From Astrobacterium formosum (GTDB taxonomy: Bacteria; Pseudomonadota; Alphaproteobacteria; Rhizobiales; Xanthobacteraceae): 64,000 nucleotides of DNA. Shown here piece after piece: positions 1 through 9,054 of the stretch. The notes beneath the pieces were generated by a model. That model was not told the origin of the DNA. It did not search any database and worked only from the letters and a program-made list of their open reading frames with translations. The position numbers were made by a program, and so were the translations under genes. Each line of letters begins with the position of its first letter. Position 1 is the first letter of the stretch. The stretch covers positions 1-64,000 of the forward strand of contig JAVDCA010000006.1 in assembly GCA_030848545.1 (NCBI GenBank), given 5' to 3'.

Positions 1-45
1 ATGACTCATGTCGACCGTTGTCCTGCGACGGCCATGCGAAGCACG

Positions 46-73
46 CCCCTAGAAGGACACCCCTAGAAGGACG
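46..73. repeat. 14-bp tandem direct repeat
   Basis: The unit CCCCTAGAAGGAC(A/G) occurs twice in immediate succession, at 46-59 and 60-73, just downstream of the TRAP binding-protein gene that ends at 100. It looks like a small slippage duplication. No function is evident. Confidence 0.7.
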
Positions 74-99
74 ACGGTCGAAGTCCAAGACGGCTCGTG

Positions 100-1170
100 T
101 CACGCCTCCCGCGCGTCGAGCATCGCCTTGACCGACACCCGCGACCACGGCGCCGAGCGCGCCTTGAAGCCCACATAGGAATCGTGCACGCGGCGCGACA
201 GCGCATCGCGACCGCCGAGCTCGACGAGCACCTCGGCAGCGTGGCGGCGGCCGGCGGCGACGACGTCGGCCGGAAAACTCGGCAGCTTGACATGGTGGCG
301 CTCGATGAGCGCCGCGAGGGCTTCGGCATTGAGGCGCTCCATTTCCGAGAGCGCGAAGCCGGCTTCGGCCGCGCAGGCATGGGCGACGATCGCCTTCATC
401 TCGGCGTCGAGGCTCTCCCACAGCTTCAGGGAGACGATGCATTCGCCCGTGCCGTTGGGCTTGTTGAAGCCGGGGCCGATGTAATTGGGGGCGACCCGAT
501 AGAGGCCGAGCGCAATGTCGGTGCCGGGGCCCACGAACTCGGCGCCGTCGAGTACGCCCGACTGCAGCGAGGTCAGGATTTCACCCGGCGGCGTCGTCTG
601 CGGTGTCGCACCGAGCCGACGGTAGACCTCTCCGCCGAGGCCGAGGGAACGGATTTTCAGCCCCTTGAGATCGTCCAGGCTCTTGATCTCGCGACGGAAC
701 CAGCCGCCCATGCAGACCCCGGTATTGCCGCCCATGAACGGCTTGGCGGCGAACGGGGCATACATCTCGTCCCATAGCGCCTGGCCGCCGCCGGCCTCGA
801 CCCAGGCAACGTGCTCCATGGGGGTAAGGCCGAACGGCACGGTGGTGTAGAACACCGATGCCGGCATCTTGCCCTGCCAGAAGAACGCCGCCGTATGGCC
901 CATCTCGGCGACACCGCCGCCGACCGCATCGAGCACCTCGAAGGCGGGCACCACCTCGCCGGCCGCATGCACGGTGATCTGCACGCGCCCCCCCGACATG
1001 GTGGCGATGCGCTCGGCAACCCGTTCGGCCGACATGCCGGGCCCGGGCAGGCGCTTCGGCCACGATGTCACCATGCGCCAGCGCCTTGTCTGGGCGCGCG
1101 CGACCGCGGGCGCGGCGAGAACCCCGAGAGTGACGGCGCCGGCGAGCGAACGGCGGGTGATGGTGGTCAT
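100..1170 (-). CDS. TRAP transporter solute-binding protein (DctP/TakP family) in the thiamin operon
   Basis: This 356-residue protein is a periplasmic binding protein of a tripartite ATP-independent periplasmic (TRAP) transporter. Its N-terminus is a Tat-like signal (TRRSLAG, then a hydrophobic stretch ending AVARAQ). The body shows DctP-family features: a GEVVPAFEVLDAV segment, the helix-to-strand motif LDDLKGLKIRS with the conserved Arg, and GVLDGAEFVGP. It most resembles the TakP (alpha-keto acid) branch and the second such protein at 48590-49678. It lies 40 bases downstream of thiD on the same strand and probably ends the riboswitch-controlled thiM-thiE-thiD transcript. No dctQ or dctM follows within the 99 bases available. 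The family is certain. Its ligand is unknown, and a role in thiamin-precursor uptake is only inferred from position. Confidence 0.9.
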   Translation of the reverse strand: MTTITRRSLAGAVTLGVLAAPAVARAQTRRWRMVTSWPKRLPGPGMSAERVAERIATMSGGRVQITVHAAGEVVPAFEVLDAVGGGVAEMGHTAAFFWQGKMPASVFYTTVPFGLTPMEHVAWVEAGGGQALWDEMYAPFAAKPFMGGNTGVCMGGWFRREIKSLDDLKGLKIRSLGLGGEVYRRLGATPQTTPPGEILTSLQSGVLDGAEFVGPGTDIALGLYRVAPNYIGPGFNKPNGTGECIVSLKLWESLDAEMKAIVAHACAAEAGFALSEMERLNAEALAALIERHHVKLPSFPADVVAAGRRHAAEVLVELGGRDALSRRVHDSYVGFKARSAPWSRVSVKAMLDAREA

Positions 1171-1210
1171 GGCAACGAACTCCTATCGGACACCGGCGGC
1201 AGTTCGGCAG

Positions 1211-2008
1211 CTACCACCAGGCGTGGAAGTGATGCACCGGCCCATGACCAGAGCCGATGGCCAGGCGGTCGGCGGCACCGATCGCCGCCGTGATGTAGGC
1301 CTTGGCCTCGCGCACCGCGGTCTCGAGATCGCGGCCCTTGGCGAGGCCGGCGGCGATCGCCGAGGAGATCGTACAGCCGGTGCCGTGGGTGTTGCGCGTC
1401 TCGACGCGGGTGGCGGTGAGACGGATCATGTGGGTGCCGTCGGCGAAGAAGTCGGCGCTTTCCGGTCCCTTGCCGTGGCCACCCTTCATCAACACCGCCT
1501 TGACGCCCATGCCGAGCAGCCGCTCGGCCTGCAGGCGCATCTCCGCCTCGTTCACGGCGATGCTCGTGTCGAGCAACGCCGCCGCCTCGGGGAGGTTGGG
1601 CGTGATGAGAAGCGCGCACGGCATGAGATCACGCTTGAGCACTGCGACCGCTTCCGGTGCGATCAGCCGGTCACCCGACTCCGCCACCATGACGGGATCG
1701 AGCACCACCTTGTCCTGCCGGAAGCGCTTCAGACCGGCGGCGACCGTTTCGATCACGGCGGGGGTCGACAACATGCCGATCTTCACCGCCCCGACGGCGA
1801 GGTCCGAGAACACCGCGTCCATCTGTGCCGCGACGAAATCCGGCGGCACGTCGTGGATGCCGGTGACGCCCTTGGTGTTCTGGGCGGTGAGCGCGGCGAT
1901 CACCGACGCCCCATAGACGCCGAGCGCCGAGAAAGTCTTCAGGTCGGCCTGGATACCGGCGCCGCCGGAGGAGTCCGAACCCGCGATGGTGACGGCGATG
2001 GCGGTCAT
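1211..2008 (-). CDS. thiD: Bifunctional hydroxymethylpyrimidine kinase/phosphomethylpyrimidine kinase
   Basis: ThiD phosphorylates HMP and HMP-phosphate in the cytoplasm to give HMP-PP for thiamin phosphate synthesis. The 265-residue protein is of normal family length. It opens with the ribokinase-like motif [16 protein letters not shown] and carries the ATP/anion-hole motif THGTGCT near residue 210. The start used here (MTAIAV) overlaps the thiE stop by four bases, which favours it over in-frame starts upstream inside thiE. It is the third gene of thiM-thiE-thiD. Identification is secure. Confidence 0.95.
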   Translation of the reverse strand: MTAIAVTIAGSDSSGGAGIQADLKTFSALGVYGASVIAALTAQNTKGVTGIHDVPPDFVAAQMDAVFSDLAVGAVKIGMLSTPAVIETVAAGLKRFRQDKVVLDPVMVAESGDRLIAPEAVAVLKRDLMPCALLITPNLPEAAALLDTSIAVNEAEMRLQAERLLGMGVKAVLMKGGHGKGPESADFFADGTHMIRLTATRVETRNTHGTGCTISSAIAAGLAKGRDLETAVREAKAYITAAIGAADRLAIGSGHGPVHHFHAWW

Positions 2009-2691
2009 CGCACTCCCCTCTTCTCCAGAGCCATATCGACGATGCCCCGCAGGAGGGCCGCGGCCGCGCCGGGATCCTTCTGCAACGACAAGGCCGAGAT
2101 CACCGCGATGCCGCCGGCGCCGGCGGCTATGACCTCGGCCGCGTTGGCGGCGGTGATGCCGGAAATGCCGCATACCGGCATACCCGGCGCCCGTGCGGCG
2201 AGGTCGTCGGCGATCGCCTTGAGGCCGAGAACTCCGATGGGAGAGTGGTCGAGGTCTTTGGACGAGGTCGCGAACACGCCGCCGATGCCGGCATAGTCGA
2301 TGACGTCGACCGGCGCCTCGCGGGCCTGGGCGAGGTTCTGGATGGACAGGCCGATGATGGCGGCGGGTCCCATCAGGCGGCGCGCGTCACGCGCCGCCAT
2401 GTCGTCCTGGCCCACATGCACGCCTTCGGCGCCGATCGCCAGCGCGACGTCGACCCGGTCGTTGACGATGAACGGGATGCCGAGCGGCGCCAGTACTGCA
2501 TGGATGGCACGCCCCTCTTCGATCATGACGCCGGTCGCGCGCATCTTGTCGCGCAGCTGCACGATCGTCGCGCCGCCGGCGACCACCTCGCGGGCGAGTT
2601 CGGTCAGGCTGCGGCCGCCGGCGTGCTCGGGATCGACGACCGCATAGAGGCGCAGGTCGACGGGTGGCCGGTGGGATTGCGGGGCGGGCAT
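2005..2691 (-). CDS. thiE: Thiamin-phosphate synthase
   Basis: ThiE joins HMP-PP and hydroxyethylthiazole phosphate into thiamin phosphate. The 228-residue TIM-barrel protein shows the expected motifs in order: [37 protein letters not shown], the GLS loop, and a C-terminal phosphate-binding GISGI plus GGIAVISAL. The start MPAPQSH is chosen because the family barrel begins about 15 residues later; a start 90 bases further up is possible. It sits 43 bases after thiM and overlaps thiD by four bases, so translation is probably coupled. Confidence 0.95.
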   Translation of the reverse strand: MPAPQSHRPPVDLRLYAVVDPEHAGGRSLTELAREVVAGGATIVQLRDKMRATGVMIEEGRAIHAVLAPLGIPFIVNDRVDVALAIGAEGVHVGQDDMAARDARRLMGPAAIIGLSIQNLAQAREAPVDVIDYAGIGGVFATSSKDLDHSPIGVLGLKAIADDLAARAPGMPVCGISGITAANAAEVIAAGAGGIAVISALSLQKDPGAAAALLRGIVDMALEKRGVR

Positions 2692-2734
2692 CGTGATCCT
2701 CTCAGTGGTCGAACGGGAACACTCGCGTGGATGG

Positions 2735-3508
2735 TCATGACGGTCGCGTGCGGGCGCGTGCAGCGATGTGGCCGGCGTCAATCGCGTGCAGGGCGTCGAT
2801 CACACCGATCGACATGGAACCCGGGCCGGCGGCGTGGGCGGCCGCCATTTCGCCGGCGACCCCGACCACCAGGAGACCGGCGACCGAGGCCAAAAAGGCA
2901 TCCGGCTCGACCGCCAGGCAGGCGGCGAGGATGGCCGAGCCGGCGCAGCCCATGGCGGTGATCTTCGCCATCAGGGGATCACCGTTGGACAGGACGGCGC
3001 ACCGCCTGCCGTCGGCGACGAGGTCGTCGCTACCGGTGAGCGCGACGACAGTCGACCACTTTTCCGCCAAGGCGCGGCACGTCGCCTCGCTCGGCACGGC
3101 ATCCGCCAGGACCGTGAATTCGGCAGCGTTCATGCGGACCGCCGCCGGCGTGTTGGCGATCAGGCCGCGGGCGAAGGCGGCGCGCGGCGCCGAGCGTTCC
3201 ACGAACACGGGATCGAGCACCCAGGGGCGTCCCGACTCGCGCGCTTCCTCGATGGCGATGCCCACCGCCTCGTGGCGCTCGGGATCCATGGTGCCGAGAT
3301 TGACCAGGAGGGCGTCGGCGCCGGCGACGAATTCGCCAATCTCGTCGATCGCGACCGTCATGGAGGGCACCGCCCCGACGGCGAGCAGCGCATTGGCCGT
3401 ATAGGCCTGGGCGACCGAATTGGTAATACAGTGCACCCGCGGCCGACGCTCGCGCAAACGCGCCAGCACGGAAGCTGCGATGGTAGGAAGTTCGTCCGGG
3501 ACCCGCAT
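2735..3508 (-). CDS. thiM: Hydroxyethylthiazole kinase
   Basis: ThiM phosphorylates 4-methyl-5-(2-hydroxyethyl)thiazole, the salvage route to the thiazole half of thiamin. The 257-residue protein has the family N-terminal segment VHCITNSV and TANALLAVGAVPSM, and the active-site region MGCAGSA with the conserved Cys. It is the first gene behind the TPP riboswitch. The start codon is six bases from a strong GGAGGGAG ribosome-binding site that belongs to the aptamer's conserved 3' end. Having thiM, thiE and thiD but no thiC, thiG or thiO here points to a salvage operon, though de novo genes may lie elsewhere. Confidence 0.95.
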   Translation of the reverse strand: MRVPDELPTIAASVLARLRERRPRVHCITNSVAQAYTANALLAVGAVPSMTVAIDEIGEFVAGADALLVNLGTMDPERHEAVGIAIEEARESGRPWVLDPVFVERSAPRAAFARGLIANTPAAVRMNAAEFTVLADAVPSEATCRALAEKWSTVVALTGSDDLVADGRRCAVLSNGDPLMAKITAMGCAGSAILAACLAVEPDAFLASVAGLLVVGVAGEMAAAHAAGPGSMSIGVIDALHAIDAGHIAARARTRPS

Positions 3509-3611
3509 CTCAAACTCCCTCCGCCGGCATGACCCGGATCAGGTTCGACGGGTTGGCTCGGATGAAGCCTCTCAGTCCGACGGCCCATTCCGCCGGACAC
3601 CCCGTTGAGAT
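3507..3611 (-). promoter_or_regulatory. TPP riboswitch (THI element) overlapping the thiM start codon
   Basis: On the minus strand, 3603-3515 contains the conserved THI-box segments GGGGTGTCC, CTGAGA, AACCTGATCCGGGTCATGCC and GGCGGAGGGAG in the right order and spacing. A flanking P1 stem pairs ATCTCAA (3611-3605) with TTGAGAT (3513-3507). The 3' arm includes the A and U of the thiM AUG, and the ribosome-binding site GGAGGGAG (3522-3515) lies inside the aptamer. TPP binding should therefore block translation of thiM directly. No separate expression platform is needed or visible. Confidence 0.95.
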
Positions 3612-3814
3612 TGCGATGCTTATGTAACGTGACCGTGCGCCTCCGGCAAGGTCTGGTGATGACTGGTGAAATTCCAGGTTCCCGCCACCCGGCGAGCGTA
3701 TTCCCGCCGTTAAGCATGACCTCATGGGCCGGTAAATTTCCGATGGTTAGCCATAAATTAATCACCGTTTGAAAGTTTGAAGGCGACGGATTTTGCGAGA
3801 GGGGACTTGCCACG

Positions 3815-4573
3815 ATGCCACGGAGCGTCAAGCGTAGGACGAATCGCGTGGGCGCGGGCATCGCGCTTCTGGGCGCTGCTGGTATCACCTGCCTGCTGGC
3901 GGGTTGGAATGCCGGCGGCACCCAGGTCGCGGTCCTGTCCGCCTCCGAGGCGATCGCGCTTCGCTTTCCGGATTCGCGCTACGACGCCTGGGACAACGTC
4001 TCCTCGCTGCCGGCGCAGACCGCTGCGGCGGACGATCGAATTTCCCTGTTTGATCCCAAGCCGACCCTCGCGCCGCCCCCCGTCCCCGTCGTCACGACCG
4101 TCTCGGTGACCCGGCTGGATCCGGCCATGACGCCCAAGGTCGAGGCCGGCAAGGTCGAGCCGCCGGTTCCCTCGGCGCCGCAGACGCAAGCCGCCAAGAA
4201 TACCGGGCCGGCGTCGATGAAACTCGCCTCGGTGTCGACGAAGCCGGCGCCGGCACCGAAGACCCGGCCTGGCGCCGTCCTCAACGACGCCCAGATCGCC
4301 AGCATCAAGACGCGCCTGAAACTCACGCCCGACCAGCAGGAGATGTGGCCGGAGGTCGAGTCCGCGCTGCGTGAACTTTCGTTCGAGAAGAAGTCCGAGG
4401 CCTCCCGCCGGGCGGCCGCCTACACGGGCTCGATCGATCCCTATTCGTCGGAAGTGCAGCGCCTCAAGTCGGCGGCATTCCCGCTGATCATGAGCTTCTC
4501 CGACGAGCAGAAGCGCGAACTTCGCGTCATCGCCCACGTCGCCGGGTTGGAAAAGCTCGCCGCCCAGTTCTGA
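3815..4573 (+). CDS. Hypothetical exported/anchored protein with LTxxQ-like C-terminal region
   Basis: This 252-residue protein has a basic N-terminus and one hydrophobic segment (about residues 13-30), so it is probably exported or inner-membrane anchored. A Pro/Ala/Lys-rich, presumably unstructured region (about 75-150) follows. The helical C-terminal 95 residues begin with LKLTPDQQEMWPEVESALRE, resembling the LTxxQ motif of Spy/CpxP-like periplasmic proteins. A GAGGGGA site precedes the ATG. It stands alone between the riboswitch leader (divergent) and a dispersed repeat. I do not recognise a specific function; an envelope or stress role is only a guess. Confidence 0.75.
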   Translation: MPRSVKRRTNRVGAGIALLGAAGITCLLAGWNAGGTQVAVLSASEAIALRFPDSRYDAWDNVSSLPAQTAAADDRISLFDPKPTLAPPPVPVVTTVSVTRLDPAMTPKVEAGKVEPPVPSAPQTQAAKNTGPASMKLASVSTKPAPAPKTRPGAVLNDAQIASIKTRLKLTPDQQEMWPEVESALRELSFEKKSEASRRAAAYTGSIDPYSSEVQRLKSAAFPLIMSFSDEQKRELRVIAHVAGLEKLAAQF

Positions 4574-4589
4574 CAGGCCGTCCCTCTTC

Positions 4590-4675
4590 CATCATTTTGA
4601 GCCGCAAGGCGAAGCAAACCACGGCCGCATGGCAATGAGCCGGATTTGCTTCGCGTTCGGCTTCCCGCAATGACG
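4590..4675. repeat. Dispersed palindromic repeat, family A (degenerate copy)
   Basis: This intergenic inverted repeat begins CATCATTTTGAGCCGCAAGGC and ends TTCGCGTTCGGCTTCCCGCAATGACG. It is a diverged copy of the element at 21772-21853 and 57861-57944, which all share the GCGAAGCAA...TTGCTTCG arms and the GCAATGACG terminus. It sits between convergent genes, the usual place for such rhizobial REP-like elements. Confidence 0.7.
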
Positions 4676-4684
4676 ATCGCCCCC

Positions 4685-5233
4685 TCACCGCCCCAGGGGC
4701 GGCTGGCCCAATTGCGCGCGCACGATGCGTTCGCGGTCGCCCTTGAGCCCGATGGTGCGCCCTTCGGTGACCGCGGTCGCGAACGCAGCGCCTCGCACCG
4801 CCCGATAGAGCGTCCACATGGCGCCGACCCGGTTGGCGGACTGGCAGTGGATCAGCAACGGGTGATTGCTCTTGTCCTCGACGATCTTGGCGAACTCGAC
4901 CAGTTGCGCCTCGGCGATCGGTACCGCCCCGATCGGGATGTTGAAGTAGCGCAAGCCCGCCTCGAGCGCGGCACGCTGTTCCGGCTGGGTGCCCTCCTGT
5001 GGGGTGCGCAGGTCGAGGATGGCGGTGAAGCCGAAGCCCTTGAGCTCCGCCACGGCACCCTCGCGGAGCACGCCGGCGCTGGCGATCTGCGGCCGCACCC
5101 GGGTGTAATTGGTCACCGCCGCACTGACTTTATCGGACGGCGGCACCTCGGTGGCAGTCTGGGCGAGCGCCGCCGGCATCAGCGCCAGAAAGCCGGCGAA
5201 CGCGGCAGCAATGAGTTTCGCGTGCACGATCAT
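4685..5233 (-). CDS. Secreted dual-specificity-phosphatase-like protein (Blh/DUF442-type)
   Basis: The protein has 182 residues. An N-terminal signal peptide (hydrophobic to AALAQ, about residues 1-26) predicts periplasmic location. The rest fits a cysteine phosphatase of the dual-specificity/DUF442 type: GFTAILDLRTPQEGTQPEQ, then NIPIGA, and the P-loop HCQSANRVGAMW with catalytic Cys and Arg in the HCx5R arrangement. The start at 5233 has GGAAGGGA upstream at good spacing. The substrate is unknown. It is divergent from purC and there is no operon partner. Confidence 0.8.
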   Translation of the reverse strand: MIVHAKLIAAAFAGFLALMPAALAQTATEVPPSDKVSAAVTNYTRVRPQIASAGVLREGAVAELKGFGFTAILDLRTPQEGTQPEQRAALEAGLRYFNIPIGAVPIAEAQLVEFAKIVEDKSNHPLLIHCQSANRVGAMWTLYRAVRGAAFATAVTEGRTIGLKGDRERIVRAQLGQPPLGR

Positions 5234-5399
5234 CGAGTCGGTCCCTTCCATCGCGGGGCGCCGAGGGCGGCACCGGAGTGCCTCCCGGGGCGACGGGCTG
5301 TTTTTGCATCCCGGCCCCGCATCGACATTCTTCATGGCACGACCGTCTCCCCCCGGCGACAAAAATAGTCTAGAGCGGCGGAGGCTCGAGGAAGCGAAC

Positions 5400-6374
5400 A
5401 TGACCGACACCAAGCCTGCCTCCCTGTTTTCCGATCTGGACGTGCTGGAGCGCACCGATTTTCCCGAACTGGGCGAGCGCGTCGAAGGCAAGGTGCGCGA
5501 CATCTACCTGCAGCCGTCGCGCCTCGTCCTGGTCACCACCGACCGGCATTCCTCGTTCGATCGCATCATCGCCCACATACCCGGCAAGGGCGAGATCCTC
5601 AACCGCACCAGCGCGTTCTGGTTCACCGAGACCGCCGACATCATCCCCAACCACGTCATCGCCCTGCCCGACCCCAATGTCACGGTGGCGCGACGCTGCA
5701 CGCCGCTCAAGATCGAGGTGGTGATGCGCGGCTACCTCACCGGCGTCACCTCGACGTCGATATGGACTCATTACAAGAACGGCCGGCGCGACTTCGGCGG
5801 ATTCACGCTACCGGACGACATGCGCAAGAACGACCGCCTGCCACAGGCCGCCTTCACGCCGTCCACCAAGGAGGCGACCCACGACGTCACGCTCACGCCC
5901 GCCGAGGTTGTCGAGCGAGGCCTGATGGGCCGCGACATGCTCGCGAAGGTCGAGGATACGGCGCGACGCCTGTTCGCGCGCGGCCAGGCGCTGGCGCTGT
6001 CGCGCGGCTTGATCCTGGTCGACACCAAATACGAGATGGGGGTGGACGACAGCGGCACATTGACCCTCATCGACGAGGTGCACACACCGGATTCCTCGCG
6101 CTGGTGGATGGCCGACACCTATGTGGACCGCATCGCCGCCGGCCGCGAGCCCGACTATTTCGACAAGGAATTCCTGCGCCAGTGGTTCATCGACCACTGC
6201 GATCCCTACAATGACGCCACGCTGCCGGAAGCGCCGAACGAGCTCGTGGCCGAATTGGCGACGCGCTACCAGAAGATCTTTGCCCGCCTGACCGGCGGCT
6301 CGCTGACGCCGCGCACGCCCGGCCACAAGCTGATCGAACGCATCCGCGACAATCTCGCGCCCTTCGCGGCGTGA
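5400..6374 (+). CDS. purC: Phosphoribosylaminoimidazole-succinocarboxamide synthase
   Basis: SAICAR synthetase condenses CAIR with aspartate using ATP in purine synthesis. At 324 residues it is the long (yeast ADE1-like) form rather than the roughly 240-residue form. It has EGKVRDIYLQ, TTDRHSSFDRI, the PNHVI region, PLKIEVVMRGYLTG, the signature LILVDTKYEMG and LIDEVHTPDSSRWW. The start MTDTKP is chosen because the family motif FPELGERVEGKVRD follows at the usual distance; in-frame codons upstream are noncoding. It appears monocistronic. Confidence 0.95.
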   Translation: MTDTKPASLFSDLDVLERTDFPELGERVEGKVRDIYLQPSRLVLVTTDRHSSFDRIIAHIPGKGEILNRTSAFWFTETADIIPNHVIALPDPNVTVARRCTPLKIEVVMRGYLTGVTSTSIWTHYKNGRRDFGGFTLPDDMRKNDRLPQAAFTPSTKEATHDVTLTPAEVVERGLMGRDMLAKVEDTARRLFARGQALALSRGLILVDTKYEMGVDDSGTLTLIDEVHTPDSSRWWMADTYVDRIAAGREPDYFDKEFLRQWFIDHCDPYNDATLPEAPNELVAELATRYQKIFARLTGGSLTPRTPGHKLIERIRDNLAPFAA

Positions 6375-6389
6375 GCTGCGGCACCGCGT

Positions 6390-6686
6390 TCACTCATCGG
6401 CGCCGAGCGAACGGCGCACGCCCCACGCCGCCAGCACGTGGCGGAGTTCGTCGGCGACGAAGTGGCGGGCGCTGTCCTGGTCGTAGTCCTGCGCCAGCAG
6501 TTCGTCGTAGTCGGTGAACACGTGGCGCCCATAGGCGACCAGCGACAGCCACGCCGCCTCCTCCGGGCTTGCCTGGCGCAAGCCGGGGCTGTCCATGGCG
6601 TGATCGCCGACGGCGCCGAATTCATGGGCCGGCAGGAGCGGCGCCAACCGCCTCAATGCGTCTTCGACTTGCGCTCGGCGCGACAC
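6390..6686 (-). CDS. DUF2293-type small protein
   Basis: A GTG start with a clear ribosome-binding site (AACGGAGGCACC directly before it) gives a 98-residue soluble protein. Residues from about 30 onward (HAMDSPGLRQASPEEAAWLSL, YDELLAQDYDQDSARHFVADE, LAAWG) match what I recall of the DUF2293 family common in Alphaproteobacteria. It is convergent with purC. Function is unknown. A longer reading from upstream ATGs exists but adds arginine-rich sequence without conservation features. Confidence 0.75.
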   Translation of the reverse strand: MSRRAQVEDALRRLAPLLPAHEFGAVGDHAMDSPGLRQASPEEAAWLSLVAYGRHVFTDYDELLAQDYDQDSARHFVADELRHVLAAWGVRRSLGADE

Positions 6687-6918
6687 GGTGCCTCCGTTGA
6701 TCTTGCGATGCCGGCGATCAATTACAGCGCGAAGATGCCGACCTATCGCAGCCCTAGCGTGCAATGATACCATTCCGTCCGAGTGACGCGACGGGAGCGA
6801 CCGATCGCCGGATGACTCGCCGTCTTCCATTGGTTACCATTTCGCCGACTCGAATGTGCAACTGTCCGGACTGACCCGGGTCGTTGCGGGCGCTCACCCC
6901 CCGCTGCAACGGACCGAC

Positions 6919-8967
6919 ATGAAGCAATCCCCTGCTCCTCCGCGGTGGTTCTTGTCGACCGCCGCTGCCACGAGCGGCGAACGGCTGGCGGCCATCACCG
7001 TCGTGATCGTCGCCTTTCTGGCATTTCTCGTCACTATCGCGTATGTGCGCGTGCCGCTGGCGCGTGTGCCGGCATTCATTCCGGCCTATCAATCGGCCCT
7101 GTTCATCATCGAGCTGATGACCGCCGTGCTGCTGCTCGGCCAGTTCGCAAGGTTGCGAGCGCTGGCGCTCCTGGCACTCGGCGCCGGCTACCTGTTCGAC
7201 GCCGTGATGATCCTGCCGCACACATTGAGTTTTCCCGGCCTGTTCGCGCCCACCGGTCTGCTCGGCGCCGGCGAGCAGACGACCGCATGGCTCTACGTGT
7301 TCTGGCACGGCGGCTTTCCGCTGTTCGTCCTCGCCTATGCTTATTTCCGCAACAACGGCGTGGCGGCCGCTGCCGGCGAACATGTCGGGCTTCTCTGGGT
7401 CACTATCGCCGCAGTCCTCGCGAGTGCGGCGGCGCTGACGGTGCTGACCACGGCCGGGCACGACCTCTTGCCGCCGGTGATGCAGGGCAGCGACTATTCA
7501 ATGCTGGTCACAAAGGGCGTCAGCCCCTTCATCTGGCTCCTGACACTCGTCGCGGCGATCGCCGTATGGTGGCGCACGAATTCAGTGCTCGATCTTTGGC
7601 TCGGCGTCGTCATGGTGGTGTGGTTGTTCGATATCGCCTTCGCCGCTGTGCTCGGCTCCTCTCGGTTTGATCTCGGCTTCTATGCCGGCCGGGTGTACGG
7701 CCTGATCGCCGCCAGTATCATCCTCGTCGCGCTTTTGTACGAAATGGTGCGTCTCTATGGCCGCCTCGCCGACGCTCTCGTTGTTGCCGAGACGCGCAAC
7801 ATGGAGCTCATCCGCTCGGGCGCCGCGGTGGCGACGGCGCAGCGCATGGAGGCGTTCGGACAGTTGACCGACGGCATCGCCCACGACTTCTCCAATCTGC
7901 TCACTGTCGTCGGCGGCAATGTCGACATGATCCGCAGGGACCCGCACGATGCGGCGCGAGTCGAACGGCTGGCCGGCAACGCCGATGCGGCAGTCCGACG
8001 CGCGGCGAGACTGACCCGGCAACTCATGACGTTCGGCGGCCGCCAGACCTTGCGGCCGGTCAGCATCGATGTCAGCCGCCTGATCCAGGATTACATCCCG
8101 GTCCTGCAACGCTCGGCGGAAGGCACCGAGCTCATGACGGGGCTGTCCCAGAACGTCCATCCGGTCTTCCTCGACCCGACCCAGTTCGAGACCGCGCTCG
8201 TCAATCTCATCACCAATGCGCGCGACGCCGCCAGCGGCAGTGGCCGTGTCATCATCGAAACCGGCAATGTGTCGTTGGTCGACAGACAATTCACCAATGC
8301 ACCCGACGTGGTTCCGGGCGACTATGTCCTGGTCACCGTCCGTGACACCGGCCGGGGAATGTCGCCCGAAATCGCCGCCCGCGCCATCGAGCCGTTCTTC
8401 ACCACCAAGGAACCCGGCAAGGGCTCGGGCCTCGGCTTGAGTCAGGTCTACGGCTTCGTCAAGAGCGCCGGCGGACTGATGCGCATCGACTCCCAGCCGG
8501 GCCGCGGCACGAGCGTGAACCTGTATTTCCCGAAGGCCGCGAAGGCCGAACGCGGCGATGAACAAGACCGCCAGACGATCTCCGCCGCCACCTCGGACGG
8601 AAAGACCGTGCTGGTGGTGGAGGACGATGCCGATGTCCGCGAAGTGACGGTCGCCGCCGTCTCGGAACTCGGTTACGTCGTCCGGGAGGCCGCCAATGCG
8701 CAGGATGCGCTTGCATTTCTGCGCCTGCGGGCCCCCATCGATCTCCTGTTTTCCGACATCGTCCTGCCCGGCGACATGTCCGGCCTGGACCTCGCCTTCG
8801 AGGCGCGGCGCTTGCGTCCGAATCTCAAGGTACTGCTCACCTCGGGAAATGCCGGCGCCATTCCGGCCCACGGGACAGGCGCCGCCGGCAACTTCGAGAT
8901 AATCGAGAAACCATACCCGCACAGCGATCTGGCGGCCAAGCTGCGGACCGTCATGACGGCTCGTTAG
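6919..8967 (+). CDS. MASE4-domain hybrid histidine kinase
   Basis: This 682-residue membrane sensor kinase begins with a MASE4 domain (about residues 10-240; hydrophobic helices, with [21 protein letters not shown] and [19 protein letters not shown]). HisKA follows with phospho-acceptor His322 in [11 protein letters not shown]. The HATPase_c domain has N box [13 protein letters not shown]1 DTGRGMS, F box [20 protein letters not shown]-terminal receiver has the acceptor Asp613 in [10 protein letters not shown] and EKPYP. The ATG at 6919 has ACGGA upstream; an ATG 63 bases earlier is also open. The stimulus is unknown. It is the first of three hybrid kinases in tandem. Confidence 0.9.
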   Translation: MKQSPAPPRWFLSTAAATSGERLAAITVVIVAFLAFLVTIAYVRVPLARVPAFIPAYQSALFIIELMTAVLLLGQFARLRALALLALGAGYLFDAVMILPHTLSFPGLFAPTGLLGAGEQTTAWLYVFWHGGFPLFVLAYAYFRNNGVAAAAGEHVGLLWVTIAAVLASAAALTVLTTAGHDLLPPVMQGSDYSMLVTKGVSPFIWLLTLVAAIAVWWRTNSVLDLWLGVVMVVWLFDIAFAAVLGSSRFDLGFYAGRVYGLIAASIILVALLYEMVRLYGRLADALVVAETRNMELIRSGAAVATAQRMEAFGQLTDGIAHDFSNLLTVVGGNVDMIRRDPHDAARVERLAGNADAAVRRAARLTRQLMTFGGRQTLRPVSIDVSRLIQDYIPVLQRSAEGTELMTGLSQNVHPVFLDPTQFETALVNLITNARDAASGSGRVIIETGNVSLVDRQFTNAPDVVPGDYVLVTVRDTGRGMSPEIAARAIEPFFTTKEPGKGSGLGLSQVYGFVKSAGGLMRIDSQPGRGTSVNLYFPKAAKAERGDEQDRQTISAATSDGKTVLVVEDDADVREVTVAAVSELGYVVREAANAQDALAFLRLRAPIDLLFSDIVLPGDMSGLDLAFEARRLRPNLKVLLTSGNAGAIPAHGTGAAGNFEIIEKPYPHSDLAAKLRTVMTAR

Positions 8968-9054
8968 CCGGCACAAGCCCCGCTCGCCATTGCGCGGCGG
9001 CGGACGGCTATGTTACCGCTCAATGGCCGTTGACCCAGGATCGATCCACCCCCC

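Noticed and set aside
97..777. Open frames on the plus strand opposite the first TRAP binding protein, and many similar antisense frames over the kinases and polysaccharide genes
   Set aside because: These are GC-rich shadow frames with unnatural composition and no domain motifs; the opposite-strand protein is recognisable in each case.
3745..3765. Possible CtrA box (TTAG-N7-TTAAT) upstream of the hypothetical gene at 3815
   Set aside because: Two mismatches to TTAA-N7-TTAAC in an AT-rich leader; too weak to report without comparative data.
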